DNA of 29,136 nucleotides from an uncultured bacterium (GCA_902464375.1 CABQIM010000011.1:1-29136), one strand, 5' to 3'; counted from the stretch's first letter, positions 16,016 to 23,665 are shown. Numbers and translations are program-made. Notes: a model not told the origin generated them from the sequence alone.

Positions 16016-17689
16016 CTATCTGAAATCAGCTATATGTAAGAATACTTTTACACAGAATCCGTATTCTTCGTTTGAATATAATCTGATTTCTCCATTCATA
16101 GCTTCGACTAAGCCTTTAACGATAAATAGTCCAAGTCCAGTTCCTCTGGTCGTTCTTGTAGTTGAATCATCAACTCGTGTAAATTTGTCGAACAAGGTTT
16201 TTAGTTTTTCTCTCGGAATTACATCATAATCATTTTGAACACTCACAACAAGCATGTCTTCTTGAATTTCATAATCTAATGTTATTGGAGAATTTTCTTT
16301 AGAATACTTAATTGCATTCTCAATAAGGTTTACAAAAACTTGTTCAATTCTATCATTGTCTGCTAAAACTTCTATGTTACAATCTTCCAGATTATTTATA
16401 ATTTCTTTATGTGCATCATTTTTGATAAGTAAAATAGAGTTTTCAATAACAGTATTTATAGGAATATTGCTTATATTTACATTTAATCTTGCACCTTCAA
16501 TATCGGGGATAACAAGCAAATCTTCAATCATTCTTCTTAATCTTTCTGATTGTTTTTTGATAATTTTTAGAGATTTTTGCTTCGTAGCTTCGTCAATTTG
16601 GATATCTTGTCTAAGAAGTCTTGAAGTATAGCCCAAAATACTTGTTAAAGGTGTTCTAAATTCGTGGCTCACTGTATCAATCATATTTGAGCGGAATTCG
16701 TTAACCTGTTTTAGCTCTTTGTTCTTTTTCTTTAATTGAATGTAAGATTTATGAATTTGGTTAACCATTCGATTAAATTCTGTTCCAAGGAATACAATTT
16801 CAAAAGGTGTGAAAATATTTGTCAGCAATCTTATTCTACGTTCATAGTTTCCTTTTGATATTGCGATGATTGCTTTGAAAAGCTGACGGATATTGATATA
16901 CAAATATGATGTGTATAAACCTACTACAAAGAATACAGTAAGCATAGTAAGCAATATCGAAACAATGATTTTATCGCGGTTATAGTCAATGGCATGCTTG
17001 GTTATTGCTTTTGTTGTATTAACGATGATTAAAACATCCGGATTGGTCTTTTTTAAATATACAAGTGGTTGATTTTTTGTATTGCCATAAATAACTGCTT
17101 TATTATTTTCAAGTTTTTTAGGTAGTTGAGAAACGCTTCTATTATAACCTTCGTTTGTATAATTACTTGAGGCAACCAAGTTATTGTCTACAATTACGTA
17201 TATTTGTCGTTTATCATCGTTTAAAGTTTTGAATAGATTTTTTTTCAGGCTGTTTAAATCCAGTACTGCAACTAATATTCTGTTATCTTTAAGTGTGCGA
17301 GTGAATACGGCATAATCATCTTCAATGCTATATGCTTTGTATTTTTCAAGTTGGTTATCTTTAACAACGGTAAGTTCTTTGTACAAAGGTAATTCTTTTA
17401 ATAAAGAATCTAAATATTTTTGTTCTTGTTCCGGAGATTTATAATATTCTAAAGTCGTGATAATTTGTGCAAGTTCGTTATTAATTGAGTGTTCAAATAC
17501 ATCAACTTCTTCTGATACAATATTTGCAACCATTGTTGCTGCAGAGCGTAACTGCGCCCTATTTGACTGCTGGTTGATATTACTAATAATAATACCGCTC
17601 ACAGTCATCGGAATAAGTACCGCAAAAAATATTACTATAATTATTTGTTCTGCTATTTTTAATCTTCTTTTGCTAAAAAATTGTACCAA
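16016..17689 (-). CDS. Membrane sensor histidine kinase
   Basis: This protein has 557 residues. Transmembrane segments at about 16-36 and 241-264 flank an extracytoplasmic sensor of about 200 residues, Cache-like in strand pattern. A HAMP-like linker and coiled coil follow (FNRMVNQIHKSY). HisKA has His342 (SHEFRTPL). The ATPase domain has N box NLIENAIKY and G2 box GTGLGLFIV; the G1 box is altered (VQNDYDVI where DNGxGI is usual), so nucleotide binding may be modified. The response regulator gene ends 22 bases upstream, so they are a two-component pair. The start is uncertain: the only fitting codon before TM1 is TTG at 17689, with a weak GTGAG site. Confidence 0.92.
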   Translation of the reverse strand: MVQFFSKRRLKIAEQIIIVIFFAVLIPMTVSGIIISNINQQSNRAQLRSAATMVANIVSEEVDVFEHSINNELAQIITTLEYYKSPEQEQKYLDSLLKELPLYKELTVVKDNQLEKYKAYSIEDDYAVFTRTLKDNRILVAVLDLNSLKKNLFKTLNDDKRQIYVIVDNNLVASSNYTNEGYNRSVSQLPKKLENNKAVIYGNTKNQPLVYLKKTNPDVLIIVNTTKAITKHAIDYNRDKIIVSILLTMLTVFFVVGLYTSYLYINIRQLFKAIIAISKGNYERRIRLLTNIFTPFEIVFLGTEFNRMVNQIHKSYIQLKKKNKELKQVNEFRSNMIDTVSHEFRTPLTSILGYTSRLLRQDIQIDEATKQKSLKIIKKQSERLRRMIEDLLVIPDIEGARLNVNISNIPINTVIENSILLIKNDAHKEIINNLEDCNIEVLADNDRIEQVFVNLIENAIKYSKENSPITLDYEIQEDMLVVSVQNDYDVIPREKLKTLFDKFTRVDDSTTRTTRGTGLGLFIVKGLVEAMNGEIRLYSNEEYGFCVKVFLHIADFR

Positions 17690-17711
17690 TTTAATCTCAC
17701 ATCAATTTGTA

Positions 17712-18422
17712 TTATTTTTCCCCAAATGGAGTTAACTTATATCCAACATTTGTAACAGTATGTAAGTACTTAGGATTTTTAGAATCCGGTTCGATTTTAT
17801 TTCTTAAAGCTCCAACGTGAACTCTCAACATTCTAACATCCTCGTCACTACTGTATCCCCAAACTTCTTCCAGAAGTGTTGCAAGAGTTACAGGTTTATT
17901 GAAATGCTGCATTAAGCAATAAAGAATTTCAAATTCTGTAGGTGTAAGTTTCATCCTTTTGTTAAGAATAATTGTTTCCAAAGTATCCGGCAGAATTTCA
18001 ATCTCACCAACCTCTAATATTTCATTAGAAGTTAAAGTTTCTTCTTGTGGTTGGTTACGTCTTAGTAGTACTCTAATTCTTAGTAGAACTTCTTGTATAT
18101 CAAATGGTTTTACCAAATAATCATCTGCGCCACTATCAAAACCACTTGTCTTATCGCCGATTGTTCCTTTTGCAGTTAGCATTAAGATTGGAACATTAAT
18201 TTTTGCCTGACGAATATTTTTGCAAACGTCAAAACCGTTCATTTTTGGCATCATTACATCAAGCAAAATTAAATCATATTTGTTATTGAGAGCTTTGTTT
18301 AAACCTTCCATTCCGTCAGATGCGGTGTCAACAAAATAACCGCTTGATGAAATATCGAATTCCAACAAATCTCTGATTTCTGTATCGTCGTCAACTATTA
18401 ATATTCTTTTCTTTTCAAGCAT
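17712..18422 (-). CDS. OmpR/PhoB-family response regulator
   Basis: This DNA-binding regulator has 236 residues. The receiver domain (1-125) has the DDD pocket at 11-13, phospho-Asp55 (LILLDVMMPK), MLTAK and LVKPF. The winged-helix output domain (about 140-234) has LTPTEFEILYCL, the recognition region DVRMLRVHVGALRNKI and the wing HTVTNVGYKL. The start is ATG at 18422 with GGAAGG close upstream, two bases after the tsaB stop; a longer frame into tsaB is not needed. It pairs with the histidine kinase that follows. Confidence 0.96.
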   Translation of the reverse strand: MLEKKRILIVDDDTEIRDLLEFDISSSGYFVDTASDGMEGLNKALNNKYDLILLDVMMPKMNGFDVCKNIRQAKINVPILMLTAKGTIGDKTSGFDSGADDYLVKPFDIQEVLLRIRVLLRRNQPQEETLTSNEILEVGEIEILPDTLETIILNKRMKLTPTEFEILYCLMQHFNKPVTLATLLEEVWGYSSDEDVRMLRVHVGALRNKIEPDSKNPKYLHTVTNVGYKLTPFGEK

Positions 18423-18424
18423 AA

Positions 18425-19039
18425 TTACCTTCCAAATACAGGTGGTGGCTGAATATATAGAGGTTTCAGCTTTCTCCAATTTGTTTCATCTTTAGTTAAA
18501 CCAATTTTTGCAAGAATTTCACCAATTGGATAATCTCCTTGTTGATAAGAAATTGCGCTTTCGGCATTTTGAGCCAATCTTTCTAATAAACTATCATCAG
18601 TAATGACTTTTCTGCCTTTTACAAGTTCATCAACTTTTTCTAATTCTACCGCGCCTAATATTTTCCCATCAAAAACATAAGCTTTGTTTTTTCTTGCATC
18701 CAATGCTACTAAATCTTGACCACCAAGGATTTTAGATAAAATTTCAAGTGATGAAACTCCAACAGCTTTGATATCAAGCTGTTGCGCCAACACTCTTGCA
18801 ACAGTTGTGCAAGCTCTAATTCCGGTAAAACTTCCGGGACCGATATCTGTTACAATCATATCAATGTCTTTAGGAGTCAAATTTTGACTTTTCAGAACGC
18901 TTACGATTGTTGATATCAAATATGCAGAATGATAATTTTTGCCGTCTGACAAAATTGTTTCACTCTTGAGAATTTTCTCGTCTTCTGCAAGTGTTATGTA
19001 TGTTTTATCTAGGCATGTGTCAAAAGCCAATATTTTCAA
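18425..19039 (-). CDS. tsaB: tRNA t6A modification protein TsaB
   Basis: TsaB is the scaffold partner of TsaD in making N6-threonylcarbamoyl-adenosine at position 37 of ANN-reading tRNAs. It has 204 residues with an ASKHA-type fold: AFDTCL near the start, DIGPGSFTGIRA at about 65-76 and VGVSSLEIL next. It starts with TTG, whose last two bases are shared with the tsaE stop (TTGA overlap). AAGGA lies about eight bases upstream. It sits between tsaE and the response regulator, so a universal tRNA-modification pair is embedded in a signalling operon. Confidence 0.95.
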   Translation of the reverse strand: MKILAFDTCLDKTYITLAEDEKILKSETILSDGKNYHSAYLISTIVSVLKSQNLTPKDIDMIVTDIGPGSFTGIRACTTVARVLAQQLDIKAVGVSSLEILSKILGGQDLVALDARKNKAYVFDGKILGAVELEKVDELVKGRKVITDDSLLERLAQNAESAISYQQGDYPIGEILAKIGLTKDETNWRKLKPLYIQPPPVFGR

Positions 19040-19500
19040 TTTTTTAATCCTTCTATAACTTTTTTGTCTTTTTTGCCAATAGCTTTGAATTCATAAATTC
19101 TGCTATCGTCATCATCGTACGTTACATTAATTTCAATTCTTTCAAATGGAAGTTCACCTTGAGAAAATTCTGCCCATTCTACAAAAGTAATTTTTCTGCC
19201 TGCAGAATATTCTCTAAGTTCATCTGTAATAGTTTTGATGCCGGTGTTTTCAAGCCTGTATAAATCAAAATGATAAACTGGAATGGAAGCGCTGTGGTAT
19301 TCGTTTAGGATAACAAAACTCGGGCTTGTAACTTTTTCTTTGATTCCAAGAGCTTCTGCAACCAGTTTTACAAATGCAGTTTTTCCGGCTCCAATTTCGC
19401 CAAATAAATTAACAAAACAGCCTTCGTCCTTAACAAGGTTTGCAAATTTGTAAGCTAGTTTTTTAGTATCTTCTAGTGTTTTGCATTTTTCTCTATACAT
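19036..19500 (-). CDS. tsaE: tRNA t6A modification ATPase TsaE
   Basis: This P-loop ATPase resets the TsaBD complex in t6A synthesis. It has 154 residues, the usual size. Walker A is GEIGAGKT (K40). TSPSFVILNEY and the acidic VYHFDLYRL with VEWAEF later are family marks. ATG at 19500 lies inside the end of the diguanylate cyclase gene (28-base overlap) with AAGGAACAGGG upstream. The stop overlaps the tsaB start. Confidence 0.96.
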   Translation of the reverse strand: MYREKCKTLEDTKKLAYKFANLVKDEGCFVNLFGEIGAGKTAFVKLVAEALGIKEKVTSPSFVILNEYHSASIPVYHFDLYRLENTGIKTITDELREYSAGRKITFVEWAEFSQGELPFERIEINVTYDDDDSRIYEFKAIGKKDKKVIEGLKN

Positions 19501-20870
19501 ACCCTGTTCCTTCCGCTTTCTTTTGCTTCATATAAAGCTTTGTCTGCATTCTTGAATAATTCTTCGCCTGTAAGAGTTGGCTCAAACTCGGCTAAACCCA
19601 TACTTATTGTCACATTTATATTTTTTTTGTCAATAGGAATTGAAGTTTCTTCTACTGCTTTTCTTAAACGTTCACCAACAATTTGTGCTTCTTCAATATG
19701 AGTATAAGGCAAGAGTACTGCAAATTCTTCTCCGCCGTATCTTGCAGGAATATCAGACTCTCTCAAATGCTCTTTAATAATTGCAGCTACAGTACGCAAA
19801 ACCGTATCACCGCTTGCGTGCCCATAAGTATCGTTTACTTTCTTGAAAAAGTCGATGTCAATCATCATTGCGCATAAAGGATTTTTCTGACGTTTTGTTG
19901 TTGCGATTTCTTGTTTCAAACGTGTTTCAAATTGACGTCTGTTATTCAGATTTGTCAAAGCATCCAATGTCGCATATTGCAAAACTTTAGAATATGTGTT
20001 CGCTCTATTTATCGTAATTGCAGACTGAGTTGTAAGTTGCTCAAGATAACTGATATCACGTTTAGAAAGTTTGTCTAATGTGCTTCTTGCTACAATACAT
20101 CCACTGATTTCACCTTCTGTAAGAAGAGGAAATGCGCCGATTTTATCGTTATTCGTTAAGATATAATTGTCTTTTGGATTTAATTGTTTAAGAGCTTCGT
20201 AAATTCTTTCATCTTTGCAAGCCTTTGGCCATACGAGTTTGAATTCGTTATCTTGTTTTAAGAAAACATAAATCAAATGGTCTGATATAAATCTGTCAAG
20301 CATTTCGCCAATCAAAGGCACGATGTAATTTAATTCGTACTGCGTTTCTATAATTTTGGCAATGTTTTTCATAGAATCATGAAAATCCACATTAATTTTT
20401 GATTGTTCATTTAAGACGATATTTTGTAGTTTTAAAGAAATTTGTGAGCCAAAAATTTTCATCATAAACAAAAATTCTGTATCAATGGAACTTCCTTCTT
20501 CAAATTCAATTTCAATAACACCAAATTCACTACCGGACTTTAAAATCGGAATGTACAAAGATTGAATTCCAAATGTTATTTCGCCAATAACTGATGGAAG
20601 TTTGAAAGCTTTAGAATTTATTATAAAATCTTCGCCTTTGATTTTTTCAAAAGTATTATAAATTTCAGAATCGTCTTCTATAACGCTCCAATCAGTAACA
20701 CAGTTTCTTATCGTTCCTGTAACACTATCAAATACATATAGAGAAAGAGTTTTTGCAGGTGCAATTTCTTTTAATAAGTTCTCTATCTGGCTTGCAAGAC
20801 CGCAAGTATCTACGTCTTTTTCAAGTATATTTGCAACTTTTATCAAAAAATGAAAATTCTTATTATCCAT
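19473..20870 (-). CDS. GAF-GGDEF diguanylate cyclase
   Basis: This protein has 465 residues and makes cyclic-di-GMP from two GTP. Residues 1-160 and 165-295 look like one or two GAF-type sensor regions. The GGDEF domain (about 300-460) has DALTNLNNRRQFE, DIDFFKKVNDTYGH, the catalytic GGEEF (379-383), and the inhibitory I-site RESD (370-373) five residues before it. It therefore looks active and product-inhibited. No membrane segment is present. Its ATG shares a base with the stop of the TPR gene (TAATG), so translation is coupled. Confidence 0.95.
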   Translation of the reverse strand: MDNKNFHFLIKVANILEKDVDTCGLASQIENLLKEIAPAKTLSLYVFDSVTGTIRNCVTDWSVIEDDSEIYNTFEKIKGEDFIINSKAFKLPSVIGEITFGIQSLYIPILKSGSEFGVIEIEFEEGSSIDTEFLFMMKIFGSQISLKLQNIVLNEQSKINVDFHDSMKNIAKIIETQYELNYIVPLIGEMLDRFISDHLIYVFLKQDNEFKLVWPKACKDERIYEALKQLNPKDNYILTNNDKIGAFPLLTEGEISGCIVARSTLDKLSKRDISYLEQLTTQSAITINRANTYSKVLQYATLDALTNLNNRRQFETRLKQEIATTKRQKNPLCAMMIDIDFFKKVNDTYGHASGDTVLRTVAAIIKEHLRESDIPARYGGEEFAVLLPYTHIEEAQIVGERLRKAVEETSIPIDKKNINVTISMGLAEFEPTLTGEELFKNADKALYEAKESGRNRVCIEKNAKH

Positions 20871-21943
20871 TAATACTCATTTCCCTCATCAAATTCTTTA
20901 AAGAAATCAAAACCGGCACAGCTTTGGAAATTTTTAATAATAGCTTTGTCGAATTCTTCGTCCGGTACAATTTTTCCGTTCACATATGTGTAACCTACAT
21001 TTCCAACAGGCTCATCAGTAAGTTTTTGTGTGTAATATTCATCACTTGTTATAAATTTTCTTGTAGCATCATTAAGCAAATTGAAAATATACGTAGATTC
21101 TAATGTTGTAGATTGTGGTTCTTCCAAAATGAGTATTGCAGCCTTGTGAAGCTCTGTTATAGAATCTCTATGTCTGTTTAGCTGTCTTAAAAGTACTGCT
21201 AAATTATAATGTGAATCAAACTTCATTGGTTCAAGCTTGATTGCTTTGCAATAATCTAGCCCAGCTTCTCTGTATTCACCTCTCAAGTGATGTGCGACAG
21301 CTCTATTGTAATAGATGTCATAGTTCTTTTTTAGAAATCTTAAAGAGCTTGTATAAGCTTCGATTGCATCACCTAAATATGTGTAAACTAAATATCTTTT
21401 ATCAAGAGGCAGATACATTGCTTTTTGTTTGTAAGCTACACCTTTGTTATAATATGCAAGTCCTCTGTTCGCACGGATACTTTTAACATTGCTATAAACA
21501 AAAGGTATCCATAATTTTAATAATTTGATTTGAGTGATTGTGTCAAATTGCTCAATTGCTTCATCAAAAAATCCTAAATCTTCTGAATATACAATGCCCA
21601 AATTCATTCTTGCCAAAACAAATTTAGGATTATATTGGATGGCTTTTTCGTAAGCGTCAACTGCTGAAAAATAATCTTCATAAACTGCATAAATATTACC
21701 AAGGTTAAACCAAGCTTCGTAGTGTTCTGGATATAGTTTTAGTCCTTCGTTATAATATTCAAGAGTCTTTGCCATGTTATCTTGTGAATATGCTTGATCG
21801 CCTCTGTATATCAAGTACATACCCTTAACTTTCATTGCTTGTTTTTCTATCCAGCCCCAGAAGAAAAAGCCCAGCAAAGCGATTAAACATATAAGGATAA
21901 CAAGTGTAACTTTAGAAAATAATTTTCGTAAAATACGTTTCAT
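20870..21943 (-). CDS. Membrane-anchored TPR protein
   Basis: This protein has 357 residues. One transmembrane segment at about 12-31 (VTLVILICLIALLGFFFWGW) is followed by tetratricopeptide repeats from about 40 to 275, for example EAWFNLGNIYAVYEDYFSA, LARMNLGIVYSEDLG and FDSHYNLAVLLRQLNRH. It probably exposes a protein-binding surface outside the membrane, as first gene of the operon with the diguanylate cyclase. An extended -10 lies eight bases before ATG and no Shine-Dalgarno is seen. The binding partner is unknown. Confidence 0.9.
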   Translation of the reverse strand: MKRILRKLFSKVTLVILICLIALLGFFFWGWIEKQAMKVKGMYLIYRGDQAYSQDNMAKTLEYYNEGLKLYPEHYEAWFNLGNIYAVYEDYFSAVDAYEKAIQYNPKFVLARMNLGIVYSEDLGFFDEAIEQFDTITQIKLLKLWIPFVYSNVKSIRANRGLAYYNKGVAYKQKAMYLPLDKRYLVYTYLGDAIEAYTSSLRFLKKNYDIYYNRAVAHHLRGEYREAGLDYCKAIKLEPMKFDSHYNLAVLLRQLNRHRDSITELHKAAILILEEPQSTTLESTYIFNLLNDATRKFITSDEYYTQKLTDEPVGNVGYTYVNGKIVPDEEFDKAIIKNFQSCAGFDFFKEFDEGNEY

Positions 21944-21951
21944 ACGAGATA

Positions 21952-21960
21952 ATTATAACA
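21952..21960 (-). promoter_or_regulatory. Extended -10 promoter of the TPR-GGDEF-tsaEB-RR-HK cluster
   Basis: TG-T-TATAAT on the minus strand ends eight bases before the ATG at 21943. It predicts a leaderless or nearly leaderless mRNA for the whole cluster. No clear -35. Confidence 0.55.
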
Positions 21961-21993
21961 CAAATGTGAAGGGCTTAGGTAGTGTGTATGTGA

Positions 21994-22025
21994 GTTGAAA
22001 GTTGAAAATTGAAAGTGGAAAGTTG
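21994..22025. repeat. Degenerate tandem GTTGAAA repeat
   Basis: Four to five imperfect 7-base units (gttgaaa, gttgaaa, attgaaa, gtggaaa, gttg). It is the one-armed version of the hairpin repeats seen in the kor region. Confidence 0.6.
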
Positions 22026-22121
22026 TATTAAAAATTCTAGAGTGTAAATTTGTTTAATGGACGCAATATTGACTACATGCAAAATTCGTTACAAAACTTA
22101 ATCAGGTTTTAAATCATGAAA

Positions 22122-22170
22122 ACATGGGCGGAGCATGGGTTTGTCATGTGTTCAAGCTCTGAAACCATGT
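22122..22170. other. Possible structured RNA element
   Basis: ACATGG (22122-22127) pairs with CCATGT (22165-22170). Inside, GGAGC (22130-22134) pairs with GCTCT (22156-22160), with an internal loop gc/gaaa. The segment is more GC-rich than its surroundings and lies about 100 bases before the promoter of the Cys-rich gene. I do not recognise a known RNA family. Confidence 0.3.
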
Positions 22171-22267
22171 AGGCGTACGCAATTAGCATGGCTGCAAACA
22201 AGATTTATCAATAGACTTGCAGGTTTGCAATAGTTTTAAGAAAACGTTACAATTGCCCAAAAGTGGG

Positions 22268-22295
22268 TTGTAAATGCGCTCTTAATCAATATAAT
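22268..22295 (+). promoter_or_regulatory. Promoter of the Cys-rich small-protein gene, with a hairpin leader
   Basis: TTGTAA (22268-22273), 16-base spacer, TATAAT (22290-22295). The leader is about 80 bases and contains TTAAGGA (22305-22311) pairing with TCCTTAA (22324-22330), upstream of the real GGGGAGG site near 22371-22377. Confidence 0.5.
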
Positions 22296-22383
22296 AGAAA
22301 TATGTTAAGGAGTTTTGGGGATTTCCTTAATTTAACAATCAGATAATCACAAATAAATCAAGTTATATTTTGGGGAGGAATAA

Positions 22384-22602
22384 GTGTTCAAGAGTCGTGA
22401 TATGGGGAGAGCAATTGCCGTAAAGAGATGGACTCCGACGGCATTAGAATGTTACAAAAGAGGGTGTGTTTGCGAAGGTTGTTTTTATAGTGACTTTTTT
22501 AGCGCAACTGCTCAAAAATGTCAAATGAAAGCTGCTGTATTAGAGCTTGTTAGAACAATCGGTGCACCTAACGTTGAACTTCCGCAGATTATTGAGGGAT
22601 AG
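22384..22602 (+). CDS. Small Cys-rich protein, probably metal-binding
   Basis: This protein has 72 residues. Cysteines fall at 23, 28, 30, 33 and 46: ECYKRGCVCEGCF then QKCQMKAAVLELV. The compact C-x4-C-x-C-x2-C cluster suggests a zinc or iron-sulfur site. A hydrophobic helix and the ending GAPNVELPQI follow. It starts with GTG at 22384 behind a strong GGGGAGGAATAA site; an in-frame ATG at 22402 has no site. The protein has its own promoter and terminator. I cannot name its function; a small regulatory or redox-responsive protein is a guess. Confidence 0.8.
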   Translation: MFKSRDMGRAIAVKRWTPTALECYKRGCVCEGCFYSDFFSATAQKCQMKAAVLELVRTIGAPNVELPQIIEG

Positions 22603-22627
22603 TTATTTCGTTTAGAAAAAAGTTTTT

Positions 22628-22659
22628 ATGCCGCAAGGAAAGATTTTTCTAAGCGGCAT
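22628..22659. terminator. Bidirectional terminator
   Basis: ATGCCGC (22628-22634) pairs with GCGGCAT (22653-22659), with an inner gaaa/tttc stem and a following TTT. It lies between the convergent stops at 22602 and 22669. Confidence 0.7.
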
Positions 22660-22668
22660 TTTGATAGT

Positions 22669-23343
22669 TTATTCTATAAGCCCTTCGCATAAAACAAATC
22701 TGCCCAAAATTTCAACATCGCAATAATGTTTAAGTGAATCTACTAGGCATTTATTTTGGCAGAAACCACCGGAAAGATAAATTTTTTCAGGCTTTTTGCA
22801 AAAATTCCATGCATTGAATGCAATACCGTGGACAAATTTTGATACGGCTTCAGATGGTTTTATTCCGGATGATATTGAGTCCATTATTTTTTCCATTCCG
22901 AATATACCGCACGTTACAGCAAACTTTTCTGAATTAAACTCTAAATCTTCCGGCTTTAGGTTATAAAATTTAAGCAACATTTCAACTGTTGCTCCGGTAG
23001 AGCTAGCGCAAGATGTATTCCAATCCATATCGTGGAATTTACCCTTTCTAAATTTTATCCACTTCGCATCACGGCTGCCTAAATCCAGTATGGTTGCTTC
23101 GCTGGCGTTTGCAATTTCTGTAAGCTTTTTTGCGCCTTGAGCGAGTGCAATAATTTCATTTTCACTAGCGTTTGCCATATGACCGCAGGAATGGTCTGGA
23201 GTTATCTTTAGAGATTTGATTATTGCAGAAGGCAGGATATAATAAAATTTATTGCTTTCATACTTTATTAAGAACTCTTCTGTAAAAAGTTCTTGGTCTG
23301 TGATTATTTTTGAGTATGTTGTTCCGGCATCTAAATATATCAT
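22669..23343 (-). CDS. BadF/BadG/HgdC-family ATPase (CoA-enzyme activase-like)
   Basis: This protein has 224 residues, somewhat short for the family, with an ASKHA fold. The phosphate-1 motif is YLDAGTTYSK. DLGSRDAKW corresponds to the family's DIGGQDxK. NTSCASSTG holds Cys112, and FAVTCGIFGMEKIMD holds Cys145. These two cysteines correspond to the ligands of the subunit-bridging [4Fe-4S] cluster in HgdC-type activators of 2-hydroxyacyl-CoA dehydratases. LSGGFCQN is the adenosine motif. Known members use ATP to push one electron from ferredoxin to a dehydratase. No dehydratase is adjacent, so the partner is unknown. The Shine-Dalgarno is weak (GAGAAC). The peptide gene at 23424-23495 lies 80 bases upstream on the same strand. 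Confidence 0.85.
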   Translation of the reverse strand: MIYLDAGTTYSKIITDQELFTEEFLIKYESNKFYYILPSAIIKSLKITPDHSCGHMANASENEIIALAQGAKKLTEIANASEATILDLGSRDAKWIKFRKGKFHDMDWNTSCASSTGATVEMLLKFYNLKPEDLEFNSEKFAVTCGIFGMEKIMDSISSGIKPSEAVSKFVHGIAFNAWNFCKKPEKIYLSGGFCQNKCLVDSLKHYCDVEILGRFVLCEGLIE

Positions 23344-23353
23344 TGTTCTCGAC

Positions 23354-23381
23354 TTGAAAATTTCTTAAAATGAGTTAAAAT
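23354..23381 (+). promoter_or_regulatory. Plus-strand promoter facing the 23-residue peptide gene
   Basis: TTGAAA (23354-23359), 16-base spacer, TAAAAT (23376-23381). It is almost the same as the promoter at 23632-23659. It would transcribe an RNA antisense to the peptide gene at 23424-23495. Confidence 0.45.
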
Positions 23382-23387
23382 AAGAAT

Positions 23388-23480
23388 ACAGGCAAGGGTA
23401 ATGCGAATACCCTTACCCACCCATTAACGGGTTTTGATTGTGAGAATTAGTATTATTAATAATGCTAATTCTCTTGCATT
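23388..23480 (+). ncRNA. Candidate antisense RNA to the 23-residue peptide
   Basis: The start is predicted from the promoter at 23354-23381. A hairpin follows at once: GGCAAGGGTA (23391-23400) against TACCCTTACC (23408-23417) with one mismatch. A near-perfect 32-base palindrome comes next (23442-23473: GAGAATTAG ... CTAATTCTC). The tail ttgcatt is poor in T, so the 3' end is uncertain. The order of parts copies the better-supported RNA at 23666-23757. Confidence 0.35.
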
Positions 23481-23495
23481 GACTTCAATCAACAT
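23424..23495 (-). CDS. 23-residue hydrophobic peptide, type I toxin-like or leader peptide
   Basis: The ATG at 23495 is preceded by GGAAAGGAGG-TAAAA, an almost perfect Shine-Dalgarno. The peptide starts MLIEVNARELALL and continues with an Ile/Leu run and a TIKTR end; it would span or sit on a membrane. A promoter lies at 23611-23583. The coding region contains a 32-base near-perfect palindrome, and a 10-base-pair hairpin with a U-rich tail follows the stop. An antisense promoter faces it. These are type I toxin features. The Leu/Ile run and the downstream ATPase gene also allow a branched-chain amino-acid attenuation peptide. No homologue is recognised. Confidence 0.55.
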   Translation of the reverse strand: MLIEVNARELALLIILILTIKTR

Positions 23496-23582
23496 TTTTA
23501 CCTCCTTTCCAATGTTGTTGAAACCGAGTTAAAAAGTTTAAGAAATCTTTAGCCTGTATTCTATTTTTAATGTTCTATATTT

Positions 23583-23611
23583 ATTATACTTAAAACACTT
23601 TGGATTTATAA
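23583..23611 (-). promoter_or_regulatory. Promoter of the 23-residue peptide mRNA
   Basis: TTATAA (23611-23606), 17-base spacer, TATAAT (23588-23583) on the minus strand. Start near 23576 gives a leader of about 80 bases that includes the 11-base end-pairing element. Confidence 0.5.
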
Positions 23612-23631
23612 ACATATTATAAACCAGAGGG

Positions 23632-23659
23632 TTGAAAATTGTTATCAATCGGTTATAAT
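23632..23659 (+). promoter_or_regulatory. Promoter of the antisense RNA of the second cassette
   Basis: TTGAAA (23632-23637), 16-base spacer, TATAAT (23654-23659). A consensus-like sigma-70 promoter with no protein gene downstream on this strand until 23958. Confidence 0.6.
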
Positions 23660-23665
23660 AAAAGA

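Larger units (their letters stand above)
23383..23562. repeat. Inverted 11-base ends around the first peptide cassette
   Basis: AGAATACAGGC (23383-23393) is a perfect reverse complement of GCCTGTATTCT (23552-23562); a further six of eight bases (TTAAAA side) also match. In the predicted minus-strand mRNA they would join its 5' and 3' ends. Confidence 0.7.

Noticed and set aside
18423..18479. 19-residue N-terminal extension of the OmpR-type regulator
   Set aside because: It lies inside tsaB in another frame; the ATG at 18422 has a good site and starts right at the receiver domain.
22122..22170. Known RNA such as 6S RNA, SRP RNA or a standard riboswitch
   Set aside because: I could not match any diagnostic conserved core, so it is kept only as an unnamed structured element.
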